From Psychrobacillus sp044762745 (GTDB taxonomy: Bacteria > Bacillota > Bacilli > Bacillales_A > Planococcaceae): a stretch of DNA of 64,000 bases. Below the pieces are notes generated by a model. The model worked only from the letters and a program-made list of their open reading frames with translations, was not told the origin of the DNA and made no database searches. Position numbers and translations under genes: made by a program. This document shows positions 18,404 through 27,774 of the stretch, piece by piece; positions within the stretch are counted from its first letter, which is position 1; each line of letters opens with the position of its first letter. Location of the stretch: the NCBI RefSeq assembly GCF_044762745.1, contig NZ_JBIWEX010000001.1:186001-250000 (forward strand), written 5' to 3'.

Positions 18404-18431
18404 TTGAAACTTTCAGAAAATTTAGTATAAT
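18404..18431 (+). promoter_or_regulatory. Sigma-A promoter for the plus-strand transporter block
   Basis: TTGAAA at 18404-18409 and TATAAT at 18426-18431 are separated by 16 bp. It precedes the decayed TetR gene and may now drive the DUF485-symporter genes further downstream. Confidence 0.7.
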
Positions 18432-18436
18432 CAAAA

Positions 18437-18680
18437 TTGAGAAGTGACTCATATCTCATAAACACCAAGAGGCACAAATTAGTTAACCAAGAAAGGGATG
18501 AAGAAAAGACAAAAATAATTGGACACAGCAGAGGAGATTTTTGGGGAAAAGGTTATTTTGACACTTCCATCATTGAAATTACTTTGAAGGCAGGTGTGGC
18601 GCAAAGGAACATTTTATAATTATTTTCCAACAAAAAAGCGATCAATGATGAAATGGTTTATCAATTGAGTTTCGGTCTTC
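18437..18680 (+). pseudogene. TetR-family regulator remnant
   Basis: The frame contains FWGKGYFDTSIIEITLKAGV followed by AQRNIL, a TAA where TetR proteins usually have YYF, and then in the same frame LFSNKKAINDEMVYQ. This matches the N-terminal helix-turn-helix of TetR regulators (EKGYxxTSIxEIAxxAGV...YYFxxKxAI). The sequence after that does not continue as a ligand-binding domain. The gene has a stop in the DNA-binding region and lacks most of its length. Its position just before the transporter genes suggests it was their former repressor. Confidence 0.55.
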
Positions 18681-18806
18681 CGGCATCATATTAAACTTAC
18701 TGTGAAAGAATTTCGTGGGGTTAAAGAAAAGCAAAAAGCCGGCTACCTCGCGTGTTTTGACTGGATGATCCGGCACAAATACAAAATACAAAGGGAGTTA
18801 ATCTAA

Positions 18807-19193
18807 TTGAAAGAAAAAGAATTTGTCATGACAGATGAGCCCTGTGAAACTATTGACATCAAAAAGCTGCAAAAGTTGGATGAGGAAACAAGGTATATTC
18901 TTAGGTCCGAATTTCGAACCGGATTATCATTAACCATTATTTATTTTCTTTTTGTATTTTCGGTTCCGGTGATGAACTGGTTTAAACCGGATTGGGCATT
19001 CGCCAAAGTGTTCGGCGGAATGTCCGCCAGTTGGTTTTTAACAACGATAGTTGCCATGGTCATGGCTTTTATCATTGCATTTGTTCATACGAAGCTCTAT
19101 GAGAGATGGGAAAAGAAAGTTCAGACAATCACGCCTTCATCTAGAAAAGAAGAAGAGAAGGAGACTGTTGTATACGATGCAAATATTTCTTGA
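18807..19193 (+). CDS. DUF485-type small membrane protein (symporter partner)
   Basis: A 128-residue protein with two hydrophobic segments (about residues 37-57 and 70-92) separated by FKPDWAFAKVFGGMSASWF, typical of the YjcH/DUF485 family, which is encoded next to and thought to work with acetate/monocarboxylate sodium symporters. It starts with TTG after AAAGGGAG; an ATG seven codons later is the alternative. It overlaps the symporter gene by 17 bp, indicating translational coupling. Confidence 0.85.
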   Translation: MKEKEFVMTDEPCETIDIKKLQKLDEETRYILRSEFRTGLSLTIIYFLFVFSVPVMNWFKPDWAFAKVFGGMSASWFLTTIVAMVMAFIIAFVHTKLYERWEKKVQTITPSSRKEEEKETVVYDANIS

Positions 19194-20742
19194 TCCAAAA
19201 TATCTTTTTACCATTTTGCTGTTAGGAACCATTGTCTATATTACCTATTTATCAAAAAGGAATGAAAGTGCAAGCGACTTTTTCGTTGGTGGCCGTCAAT
19301 TCGGATGGTTTACAAATGGTTCAGCGATTGCTGGAGACTACCTGAGCGCTGCCACATTTCTCGGGCTCGCAGGTCTCACCTTCTCCATTGGCTATGACGG
19401 AGCCTTTTATACATTTGGCTTTTCAATCGGATTAACACTTTTAGCACTATTTGTTGCCGGCCCATTGCGCCGTTTGGGAGCGTATACCGTAGCCGATTTT
19501 GTCGCGTATCGTTTTCATAGTAAACGAGCTAGGATTATCGCAGTAGTCGTTGTTTTGGCTATTTCAGGTTTTTATGCTGCACCGCAGTTGCTTGGAGCAG
19601 CATCCATTTTAAGCATGTTTTTCGGGACGTCGTATGAACTTGGAATTTTATTTACAAGTGTTGTAATGATTTTCTATGTCGGGGTCGGCGGAATGAAAGG
19701 AACGACAATAAATCAAGCTTTGGAGCTTTGGATTCGATTGGGCGCTTTTATCGTTATGGTTGCGGCTGCCATTTATGGTGGTTTCCATTATCATAAGATT
19801 TTGTCAGTTATCAGTGACTTCAGCGGAACAATCATGAACACAGGCGCCTTTACAAAAGACGGAACAGATATTGTTTTTAACGGGGAAACATGGTACAAAT
19901 CTGGGTTATTTAATCCAAACTTTTGGCACAGCATTTCCATGGTGATCGGGCTCGCACTGGGAGTAATCGGGTTGCCTCATATTTTATTGCGTTTTTATAC
20001 AAATCCAAATGCCAAAGCCGCGCGTAAGTCTGCAGTTATGTCGATTGGCATCGCCAGTTTATTCTTTGGGCTTGCCGTGTACCTTGGTGTTGTTGGCCGG
20101 GCAATCTTTTTGGAAGGGAATGCAAGTTCTGAGGTTATGAAGAACTTGGTTAGCGGCGGCGATAATATGGTGGTTCCGTCCATTGCAACGGCGCTTGGGG
20201 GCCAATGGCTTCTAGGATTAGTTATTGCGGGCGCATTTGCGGCAATTTTCTCAAACTTGTCAGGACTGTTTATTGCCAGCTCGGGAGCAATCGCCCATGA
20301 CTTGTATGCAAAGTTTTCAAAGAAAGAATTAACTGAAAAACAACGTGTTGTTGCCGGAAAATGGGCAATTGTATTTCTTGGAGTGCTCTACGGAATCCTT
20401 GGTTTAATGGTGAAAGGTGCTTCTATCGGCCACCTTGTTGCCCTTGCTTTTACCGTCGGGGCAAGCACATTTGCACCCATTTTTATACTTGGCATATGGT
20501 GGCGTGGCATCACTGAAAAAGGAGCCATTGCTGGCCTGGTTATGGGCCTTTTAGCATCCTTGTTCATGATCTTTTTCTCATCCGTTCTGCCGGAAGCGTT
20601 GCAATTTAGAGTCCCTGGCATCATTACTGTCCCTATCGGCTTCTTATCCGTTTATATCGTATCAAAACTGGATGGAAAAGTGCCTGCAGACGTGAACTCG
20701 TTCATGCGGAAGGTTCATGCAAAAGAAGAAGAAGTCGCGTAG
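19177..20742 (+). CDS. Sodium:solute symporter (ActP-like)
   Basis: A 521-residue membrane protein from MQIFLDPKYLFTILLLG with about 13 hydrophobic segments and the SSS-family motifs DFFVGGRQFGWFTNGSAIAG and GDYLSAATFLGLAG. The 42 extra codons of the longer frame overlap the DUF485 gene and are not likely to be translated; AAGGAGA lies before the chosen ATG. With a DUF485 partner it resembles ActP, the importer of acetate and other short-chain carboxylates. The ligase gene that follows suggests that the imported acid is activated to its CoA ester. Confidence 0.92.
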   Translation: MQIFLDPKYLFTILLLGTIVYITYLSKRNESASDFFVGGRQFGWFTNGSAIAGDYLSAATFLGLAGLTFSIGYDGAFYTFGFSIGLTLLALFVAGPLRRLGAYTVADFVAYRFHSKRARIIAVVVVLAISGFYAAPQLLGAASILSMFFGTSYELGILFTSVVMIFYVGVGGMKGTTINQALELWIRLGAFIVMVAAAIYGGFHYHKILSVISDFSGTIMNTGAFTKDGTDIVFNGETWYKSGLFNPNFWHSISMVIGLALGVIGLPHILLRFYTNPNAKAARKSAVMSIGIASLFFGLAVYLGVVGRAIFLEGNASSEVMKNLVSGGDNMVVPSIATALGGQWLLGLVIAGAFAAIFSNLSGLFIASSGAIAHDLYAKFSKKELTEKQRVVAGKWAIVFLGVLYGILGLMVKGASIGHLVALAFTVGASTFAPIFILGIWWRGITEKGAIAGLVMGLLASLFMIFFSSVLPEALQFRVPGIITVPIGFLSVYIVSKLDGKVPADVNSFMRKVHAKEEEVA

Positions 20743-20912
20743 TGGGAATGGGCTATTCCTAACCAAGCCCAAATTAGTAGTAATAAAAAAACCAGAGCGA
20801 TGGCCCTGCAAACGAAATCGACCCTTATCTATAGGATTCCAGCCACAGCTAATTTAAATTGCGTACGCTACTGTAAATTCAGCGTATGGAAATTTTTTCG
20901 GATAATAAAATA

Positions 20913-20929
20913 TAAGATAACATATCTTA
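20913..20929 (+). promoter_or_regulatory. Short inverted repeat upstream of ligase start
   Basis: TAAGATA-ACA-TATCTTA is a perfect 7-bp inverted repeat, about 15 bp before the AGGAGGGG ribosome site of the ligase. It could be an operator for a dimeric regulator such as the lost TetR protein, or a small RNA hairpin controlling translation. There is no direct proof for either. Confidence 0.35.
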
Positions 20930-20955
20930 AAATTAGTTTTATAGGAGGGGTTAAC

Positions 20956-22551
20956 GTGTATGTACCGTTACTATTGACAGATTTTTTAGATCGAGCCGTT
21001 AAGCTATATGGAGATAAGACGGCAGTCATTGATGACGAAAAGGTTGTCACTTATTTCGAACTGAATGAAAGAGTAAACAGGCTTTCCCATGGGCTGAAAG
21101 AACTGGGGGTCGAAAAAGGTGACCGGGTTGCTATCTTGGCACCGAATACGTTGGAAATGTTAGAAGGGTTCTACGGAGCATTTCAATTGGGAGCCATTAC
21201 CGTCCCACTAAATATACGGTTGAAACCGAATGATTATTTGTTTATTTTAAACCATAGTGAAACCAAAGTGTTATTTGTGGACTATGAATTGTACGATCTT
21301 ATCGACCCGGTCAGAGATCAGTTACATGTTGAAAAGATCATTGTCCACGGCGGCGGCAACATCAAATTTGAAGAAGACGATCTTGACTACGATAAGTGGC
21401 TGGCCCAATTTCCGGCAAAGCCGTTTGACCGTGCAGAAATGGACGAAAGAGATTTGGCCAGTCTGCTTTACACAAGCGGCACGACAGGAGATCCAAAAGG
21501 CGTTATGCTCACTCACCGCAACAATTACATTCAAGCCCTTCAAGTGATGCATCATTTACGTGTAAGTGATCAGGACGTGCTGCTTCATGTGTTGCCAATG
21601 TTTCACGTCAATGGTTGGGGCTCGATATTTTATTACACAGGCAACGGTACTACCCAGGTCATGTTAAGAAAAACCCGTCCCGATATTATTTTTGAGAAGC
21701 TGCAAAAGCATGGCGTGACGATTATGCACATGGCCCCTACTGTACTGAATTCACTGCTCCAATATTACGATGAAAATAAACCGAATATTAGTCAAAGTCA
21801 AAATGTGAGGGTTGTCATTGGAGGTTCCGCACCACCTATTACGTTCATATCAAAAGTAGAGGATGAAATGGGCTGGGAATTCATTCAGATTTATGGAATG
21901 ACAGAAACGTCCCCGCTGACTCTAACATCCATTATTCGCGCCCAACATTTGGATGAGCCTAAAGAAGTACGATACCGGATGAAATCAAAGGCCGGCTATC
22001 AAATGAGCTTAACCGAAGTGAAAGTGGTCAATGAAAATGGGGAAGATGTGGCGCCTAACGGTCAGGAAATCGGAGAACTTGTAATCAGAAGCAACGGTGT
22101 GATGGAAGGCTATTGGAAAAATGAAAAGGCGACAAAAGAAGTCATCAAGAATGGTTGGTTTCATACCGGAGATATGGGAGCCGTCGACAGTGATGGTAAT
22201 ATCGAAATTGTCGACAGGAAAAAAGATGTTATTATCAGCGGTGGAGAAAATATTTCGTCCATTGAGGTGGAAAATATCCTGTACGAGCATCCAGCGGTAG
22301 TAGAAGCAGCAGTGATCTCTATCCCTCATGAAAAATGGGGAGAGACCCCGCATGCCGTTGTGGTTGTCCGTGATAGAGAAACGGTAACGGAAGAGGAAAT
22401 CATTGCTTTTGCAAGAGAACGGCTCGCTCACTATAAAGCCCCAACCTCTGTCAGTTTTGTAAAAGAACTACCTAAAACAGGTTCAGGCAAAATACAAAAG
22501 GCGCATTTGCGAAGCCATTTTTGGGAAAGTATGAACAAAATGGTTAATTAA
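20956..22551 (+). CDS. AMP-forming acyl-CoA synthetase
   Basis: A 531-residue protein starting with GTG after AGGAGGGG (the longer open frame upstream has no ribosome site). Motifs: P-loop YTSGTTGDPKGVMLTHRN (about residues 172-189), IYGMTETSPL, GWFHTGDMGAVDSDG, the hinge DRKKDVIISGGENISS and the catalytic Lys region KTGSGKIQK. It activates medium- or long-chain, or other hydrophobic, carboxylic acids. It is the last gene of the plus-strand block with the symporter, and is a different subfamily from the minus-strand ligases. Confidence 0.93.
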   Translation: MYVPLLLTDFLDRAVKLYGDKTAVIDDEKVVTYFELNERVNRLSHGLKELGVEKGDRVAILAPNTLEMLEGFYGAFQLGAITVPLNIRLKPNDYLFILNHSETKVLFVDYELYDLIDPVRDQLHVEKIIVHGGGNIKFEEDDLDYDKWLAQFPAKPFDRAEMDERDLASLLYTSGTTGDPKGVMLTHRNNYIQALQVMHHLRVSDQDVLLHVLPMFHVNGWGSIFYYTGNGTTQVMLRKTRPDIIFEKLQKHGVTIMHMAPTVLNSLLQYYDENKPNISQSQNVRVVIGGSAPPITFISKVEDEMGWEFIQIYGMTETSPLTLTSIIRAQHLDEPKEVRYRMKSKAGYQMSLTEVKVVNENGEDVAPNGQEIGELVIRSNGVMEGYWKNEKATKEVIKNGWFHTGDMGAVDSDGNIEIVDRKKDVIISGGENISSIEVENILYEHPAVVEAAVISIPHEKWGETPHAVVVVRDRETVTEEEIIAFARERLAHYKAPTSVSFVKELPKTGSGKIQKAHLRSHFWESMNKMVN

Positions 22552-22854
22552 GAAGGTAAGTGTTGCAATCGTATTCAATTACATCGCTTCAAACATAAAT
22601 AGAGCAGAAGGGAAAGTTACATCGAAAAAATAGAAGTGCTAAAATTACAACCTTTTGATACAATGGTTCTCTAATGGAAATCGTAAAAAGCTTTGGTGGA
22701 AAACAACATAAGCTGTCAAAGAATTAGAACAACAAATCTATATAACAGCTTAGAAGGAAATTACAGAGGTGGATTTACTTATCACTTACAAACAATATTA
22801 AATCAATTCAGTACATTATGAGAAAAGAACCGTTCGGATTGTGAATGATGATTG

Positions 22855-22885
22855 AGGTAGCGGTGATGTGTCGCTACCTTTTTTA
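22855..22885 (+). terminator. Rho-independent terminator
   Basis: AGGTAGCG and CGCTACCT form a perfect 8-bp stem with a 9-nt loop followed by TTTTTTATTT. It lies 300 bp after the ligase. The DNA between the two has no intact gene; it shows broken frames such as VKELEQQIYI. Confidence 0.85.
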
Positions 22886-23071
22886 TTTCAGCTTTTCTAT
22901 TTCCATATATATTATCAAAGCAAGTAAAATAACCTAATGATATGGAATAAATAACGATGAATCTAGAATTTCATGTAGTGTCACTTAGTGCCCGGTAGAA
23001 TTATTTAAAGCTAGCTTTTAACTTAGCTTAAGTAAATGAGATTCTTTGACAAATACCTCTAAAACTATTTC

Positions 23072-23500
23072 TTAAAGATAAACTACTTTCCTCATCTCTC
23101 TAAGTTCAACTAAATGATCTGTTAAATCAATCAGTAAAGACTTTAAACTATGGTAATCTTCTAAAAATGAAACCCCATCTGAAAAAACATCATTTTCATG
23201 AGTCAGATTTTTAAGTTCTATCTTTTCGACCAAATATCTTAAATTGTCAAACAGATCAGTATGTATGGTAATAGCACTTTTATGTGGTATTTCTTTACTT
23301 AATTCACTAATAATTTTTGCTAGCTCATTTTTTATACATGAATTAAAACAACCTCGATTATCTTAAATTCTTTTAAAGTATCAGTTTTTAGTTGTAAACT
23401 TTCTTTTTTATTTATGACATTGCTACTTCCCTTATACAATCCTATTGCAATAAATGACCCAATTAAAGAGCCCAGCCAATCTATCAAAATATGATTGTAC
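23072..23500 (-). pseudogene. Remnant of a small membrane/coiled-coil protein
   Basis: Without any start codon, the minus strand encodes an inner segment DWLGSLIGSFIAIGLYKGSS (a single membrane helix) and then, after a frame change near 23340, about 85 residues including SELSKEIPHKSAITIHTDLF and LTDHLVELREMRKVVYL before a TAA. The two pieces read like one decayed protein with a transmembrane anchor and a helical domain. I do not recognise the family. It lies in the AT-rich decayed region that also holds the recombinase remnant. Confidence 0.4.
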
Positions 23501-23985
23501 TTCCTCAACAGAGCAATTTTCCGAACAGTACCAAATACCAGAAATCATTTTCAGTTTTCGTTAGGTTGTAATTGTCCTTGTGATTCCATCGTTGGCTATG
23601 TACTCGTAATTTAAATTCAACGCCAAAATTTTTAAGTTTTAATTTTGTGCCAGGAAGAATGATTGATAGTTTTTGGCTTTAGTTTGTTCATATTGTTTTT
23701 CCAATGCATTAATGGTTGATTCGCTTTTGAGTTTGTAACCATGTTAAGTTGCATATTCTTTAACAGCTTCCACATTTTCTTCTAAAACATCAACATTGAC
23801 ATTATTCTCTCCTTCTTTTGTGAAAGTAATGCCGAAATTGTTTTCTTTTTCATCTAAATTCCCTCTTTTGGTAATAATCCCATTTTTCCAACAAATCCTA
23901 TTAGTTGACATCAGTTGGTGGTTTTTTTGTCCGAATAGCAAAACAAAGGTCGCAATCAACAATTTACCACTACCATTCTTGCGAA
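23501..23985. other. AT-rich decayed region
   Basis: Only broken frames are seen. A 72-codon minus-strand frame at 23744-23962 contains ITFTKEGENNVNVDVLEENV, and further protein-like fragments (LKLKNFGVEFKLRVHSQRWN) appear in other frames. No gene with a ribosome site is present. It looks like mobile-element-derived DNA under decay. Confidence 0.4.
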
Positions 23986-24952
23986 TTATAAATAGTCCCT
24001 CAATGAATCTGCTACTTCTTCAGCATCAATATCCAAGTATTGGGTAGTTACCGCCAAATTCGAGTATCGCAATGCTTTAGAGATTAAAGCAATATTAGCA
24101 CCCTTATCATATAAACTCTTGGCATATGCTCTCCTAATGGCGTGAGCGTTGATATTGGGTAAATCATACCGCTTGGAATATTTGCTTAATTGTTTTGAAA
24201 TAGCATTATTGGTTGAACTGGTATTAATGGTGGTTCCTCGTTGAGTTATAAACAAGAAATCATACTCCTGTTAATAGTAAGAGCGTATTTTTTCGTTTTG
24301 TTCAATCAGCACTTTATACAATCCAATGAGTTGTTCATCTAATGGCAACTTTAAAAATTCATGATTTTTCATTATGTCACCATTAAGATTTAACATACCA
24401 TTAGTTAAACCAATGTGACTTTCTCTAATTTGTCCTAATGTGTTTATTCGTACTCCAGTTTTATAAAGAGTAAAATTGCACAGCATCTCGTAAACCTATA
24501 AATGTTGAAGTGTCAATAGCGATAGCAATACGTTTAAATCGTTTTGCATCGTGCCTGGTTTAACTTTTTTATCAACTTTGATTTTGAACTGTTAACCAAA
24601 ATTTAGATTGAAGCCAACCGTTGTTATGACATTTTCCCAACACTGCTTTCAAACATTTTAATCTAGTGCTCTTGGTCGAAGCAGAAACATTCATGCTTTC
24701 CAACAATTGATAAATGGTCTACTTTTATTTCCTCAATAAATTTAATGCTAGTTGTTTAATGAATTGATTGAAAATTAAATTGTAATCTTTCAATGTTCTC
24801 TCACGATAGCCATTTAATTTCATTTGTTGAGAAATCATGTCTAATGCTTTTTCAACAGACATTCCTTTTGTAATTTGGTATTTCGGTTTCAATATCTCAG
24901 TTTTGATTGAAACATCGAATATTCCTTTTTTCTTGGTCAAAACAAAAAACAT
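23986..24952 (-). pseudogene. Tyrosine recombinase/integrase pseudogene
   Basis: Pieces in order along the minus strand: an N-terminal core-binding part (MSVEKALDMISQQMKLNGYR, then RTLKDYNLIFNQFIKQLALN) ending in a stop near 24725; broken middle sequence; TGVRINTLGQIRESHIGLTN with the first catalytic Arg, ending near 24271; and the C-terminal catalytic part HAIRRAYAKSLYDKGANIAL, with the His-x-x-Arg box and the terminal Tyr in TTQYLDI. Together they cover nearly a whole site-specific integrase of about 320 residues, but at least three stops or frame changes destroy it. It suggests that the region once could move. Confidence 0.88.
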
Positions 24953-25270
24953 TTTTTTGTAATTGGAAGTTTATTGCAACGATTTTTCTGTTCAAATATG
25001 CCCACTTTTATTTCAAAAAAACTTTTACTCATGCAATAATTAAAACATTCATTTATGTTCCGGTTGAGGCTAAACCGCTCGTATTCTTGAACAAGAGTAG
25101 AAGGCTTATAATATAAGAAAATTCCCTATATTTCGTTACATCCCATGAGGACGTTTTTAAGAACATTTTAGCCCTTAAATTCCAAGGTTTTTTCTACATG
25201 TTATCTAGTTTTGAACGGTTTTATTTTAGCCATTTTCACCATCTCATAGACCTAATATGTTTCCTCAATA
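24953..25270. other. AT-rich stretch without a gene
   Basis: No open frame with a ribosome binding site or similarity is visible between the recombinase remnant and the terminator of the large operon. It may hold the former regulatory end of the mobile element. Confidence 0.5.
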
Positions 25271-25273
25271 ATA

Positions 25274-25314
25274 GAAAATCCTTGTACGATCAGTAAGATT
25301 GTACAAGGATTTTC
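25274..25314 (-). terminator. Terminator of the 25-34 kb operon
   Basis: GAAAATCCTTGTAC at 25274-25287 and GTACAAGGATTTTC at 25301-25314 form a perfect 14-bp stem with a 13-nt loop, 80 bp after the CoA-transferase stop codon. The T-run is short on both strands. Confidence 0.75.
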
Positions 25315-25391
25315 AAATTTTTCGATATCAGTCGATTGATGTCATATTCATTCATCAATTCTGAACTAAATAATCGAAAGAAAGAGAAAGG

Positions 25392-26576
25392 TTATATGAT
25401 TGCTTGCGAACGCAACCTTTCAATCGCTTCCTCCGTATAGCCAAGCCCTTGTAAAACTTCATTTGTGTGTTCTCCCAATAAAGGCGGAGCATAACGTACA
25501 GTAGGAGGAGTAGCGGAAAACTTTACTGGAAAAGCTGGCACTTTTAAATTAGGAACGCTTGGATGCTCTATATCTAACATCATTTCTCTTGCGATGACTT
25601 GAGGACTAGTCATTACTTCTTCGATGTTTTGAATCTTGCCGCTTGGCACTCCAAATGATTCCAGCTGTTCTATAATATAAGAGCTGTCCAACTGAGAAAA
25701 TCGTTCACCGATTATATGCTCCAATTCATCTCGTCGCTGGACCCGATCATAGTTTAAAGCAAACTGCTCATCTTCTGTTAAGTCTTGCCACTCTAGTGCA
25801 GTACAAAACTTTTTCCACAGTCCGTCATTTGCTACCGCTACTACGACATCCGCATCTTTTGCTTTAAATGCTTGATATGGAACGAGTGAGCTGTGTGCGG
25901 TGCCCAATCGTTTTGGATATGTACCATTTGCCATATAGCCTGTTGCCATATGATTTAACAGAGCAACTTGACAATCCAATAAACTAACATCCAAATATTG
26001 CCCAACGCCGTTACGCTGTACGCCCATTATGGCACTGACAATTGAAAAGGCCGCAAATGTTCCAGTGGATAGATCTGCAACCGACATCCCAGCTTTTGCC
26101 GGTTCCTCTTCGGTTCCAGTAATGCTCATCATACCGCCAGTTGCTTGCAATAAAACATCATACCCAGCCTTATTCTTATCAGGTCCGGTCCGACCGAATC
26201 CAGAGATCGAGCAAAAGACGAGCTTAGGGTTGATTTCCTTCAAAACTTCATAACCTAATCCCAGTTTCTCCATTGTTCCGGTCCGGAAATTTTCGATGAC
26301 CACGTCGGCATCTTTGACAAGTTGTTTAATGATTTCCACACCTTCCGGCGATTTTAAGTCCACCGTAATGCCTCGCTTATTGCGATTTGCCGAAAGGAAA
26401 TAGCAGCTTTCCCCGTTCCATGTAGGGGGAGTGAATCTTCTAGACTCATCCCCAAATTTTGGCTCTTCTACTTTAATAACATCTGCTCCCATATCTGCTA
26501 GCATCATCGTCGTGTAGGGACCAGCTAAAGTACGAGATAAATCGACTACACAGTATCCTTCTAAAGGCAGTCTCAC
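25392..26576 (-). CDS. CaiB/BaiF family CoA-transferase
   Basis: A 394-residue class III CoA-transferase with GTG start after GGAGGG (start MRLPLEGYCVVDLSRTLAGP). Family marks are DLSRTLAGPYTTMMLADMGA, VIKVEEPKFGDESRRF, ANRNKRGITVDLKSPEG and the catalytic Asp in AGMSVADLSTG. Such enzymes move CoA between carboxylic acids, as in formyl-, carnitine- or benzylsuccinyl-CoA transfer, without using ATP. As the last gene of a nine-gene operon it may recharge the pathway acid from an end-product CoA thioester. Confidence 0.9.
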   Translation of the reverse strand: MRLPLEGYCVVDLSRTLAGPYTTMMLADMGADVIKVEEPKFGDESRRFTPPTWNGESCYFLSANRNKRGITVDLKSPEGVEIIKQLVKDADVVIENFRTGTMEKLGLGYEVLKEINPKLVFCSISGFGRTGPDKNKAGYDVLLQATGGMMSITGTEEEPAKAGMSVADLSTGTFAAFSIVSAIMGVQRNGVGQYLDVSLLDCQVALLNHMATGYMANGTYPKRLGTAHSSLVPYQAFKAKDADVVVAVANDGLWKKFCTALEWQDLTEDEQFALNYDRVQRRDELEHIIGERFSQLDSSYIIEQLESFGVPSGKIQNIEEVMTSPQVIAREMMLDIEHPSVPNLKVPAFPVKFSATPPTVRYAPPLLGEHTNEVLQGLGYTEEAIERLRSQAII

Positions 26577-26617
26577 GTTAACCCTCCTCACGATCTGCAA
26601 TCTACTATTTTAATTTC

Positions 26618-27769
26618 TTATTTGATGTATTCTTTAATGAGCTGTGAAGCAATTATGTTTTTTTGGATTTCCGAAGTACCTTCATAAATTTTCGTTATCC
26701 GTGCATCACGATAATAGCGCTCAATCGGATACTCCCGAATATAGCCGATGCCACCGTGGATTTGAACCGCTTTATCTGCAATTCGGTTATATACTTCCGA
26801 ACCGAACAATTTCACCATTGCTGCTTCCTTAATGACCCTCGCACCAGAATCGACCAAACTTGCCACATGATAAGTCATGGCACGCAATGATTCGATGTCT
26901 AGCGCCATTTCCGCCAAATAATGTTGGATGATTTGCTGCTCTAAAATTGGCTTTCCAAACTGCTTGCGTTCGCTTGCATATTGAATTGACATTTCAAGTA
27001 ACTTTTGGCAAGACCCTAAATTGCGGGCAGCAAGCCCAGCACGGCCATTTGTCAAAATTTTGAGGGCATTGACATAGCCCAAGCCCTCTTCGCCCAGTAC
27101 ATTTTCAATAGGTACTTCACAATCCTCGAAAAACACTTCAGCAGAATGTGAACCGCGCAAGCCCATTTTCTCTTCATGTTTACCTATCACTAAGCCTTTA
27201 AAATCCTTTTCGATGATGAAGGAAGTAATGCCTTTAGAGCCTTTCGATTTATCGGTTACAGCCATGACCGTGAATACATGGGCCTCCGGAGCGTTCGTAA
27301 TATAATGTTTCGACCCATTTAAGATGAACTTATCGCCTTTGCGGATTGCTGTCGTTTGCAATGCAGTTGCATCCGACCCCGCGCTTGGCTCGGTCAAGGC
27401 GAAGGCACCGATATATTCGCCTGTTGCCATTTTCGGAAGATACCTCTGTTTCTGATTTTCGTTCGCAAGCTCAACTAGGCCGACAGAACCAATTCCTGTA
27501 TGCGCACCGATAAAGGTCGTATAACCATTACTAGTTCGACCGAGTTCCTCGTAAATGCTGCATTTACCGACCATATTCAAGCCAAGACCACCGTACTCCT
27601 CAGGGATACTTAGCCCGAACAATCCCATTTCCTTGCTTAATGCAATAATCTCTTCGGGAATTTTATCTTCCCGTTCAATTTGATCTGCATATAAATCCAC
27701 TTTATTGTCAATAAAGTCCCTTACACTGCTTTTCATATCCAGAACTTCTTCTTGAAAAATAGTACTCAT
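26618..27769 (-). CDS. Acyl-CoA dehydrogenase
   Basis: A 383-residue FAD dehydrogenase with FALTEPSAGSDATALQTTAI, KMGLRGSHSAEVFFEDCEVP, QIHGGIGYIREYPIERYYRD and the catalytic Glu in KIYEGTSEIQKNI. It is closely related to the decayed dehydrogenase at 6.2-6.9 kb (shared NALKILTNGR and NLGSCQKLL). ATG after AAAGGGTGACC; three extra upstream codons (a GTG start) overlap the preceding gene. Electrons go to ETF. Confidence 0.94.
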   Translation of the reverse strand: MSTIFQEEVLDMKSSVRDFIDNKVDLYADQIEREDKIPEEIIALSKEMGLFGLSIPEEYGGLGLNMVGKCSIYEELGRTSNGYTTFIGAHTGIGSVGLVELANENQKQRYLPKMATGEYIGAFALTEPSAGSDATALQTTAIRKGDKFILNGSKHYITNAPEAHVFTVMAVTDKSKGSKGITSFIIEKDFKGLVIGKHEEKMGLRGSHSAEVFFEDCEVPIENVLGEEGLGYVNALKILTNGRAGLAARNLGSCQKLLEMSIQYASERKQFGKPILEQQIIQHYLAEMALDIESLRAMTYHVASLVDSGARVIKEAAMVKLFGSEVYNRIADKAVQIHGGIGYIREYPIERYYRDARITKIYEGTSEIQKNIIASQLIKEYIK

Positions 27770-27774
27770 GATGG

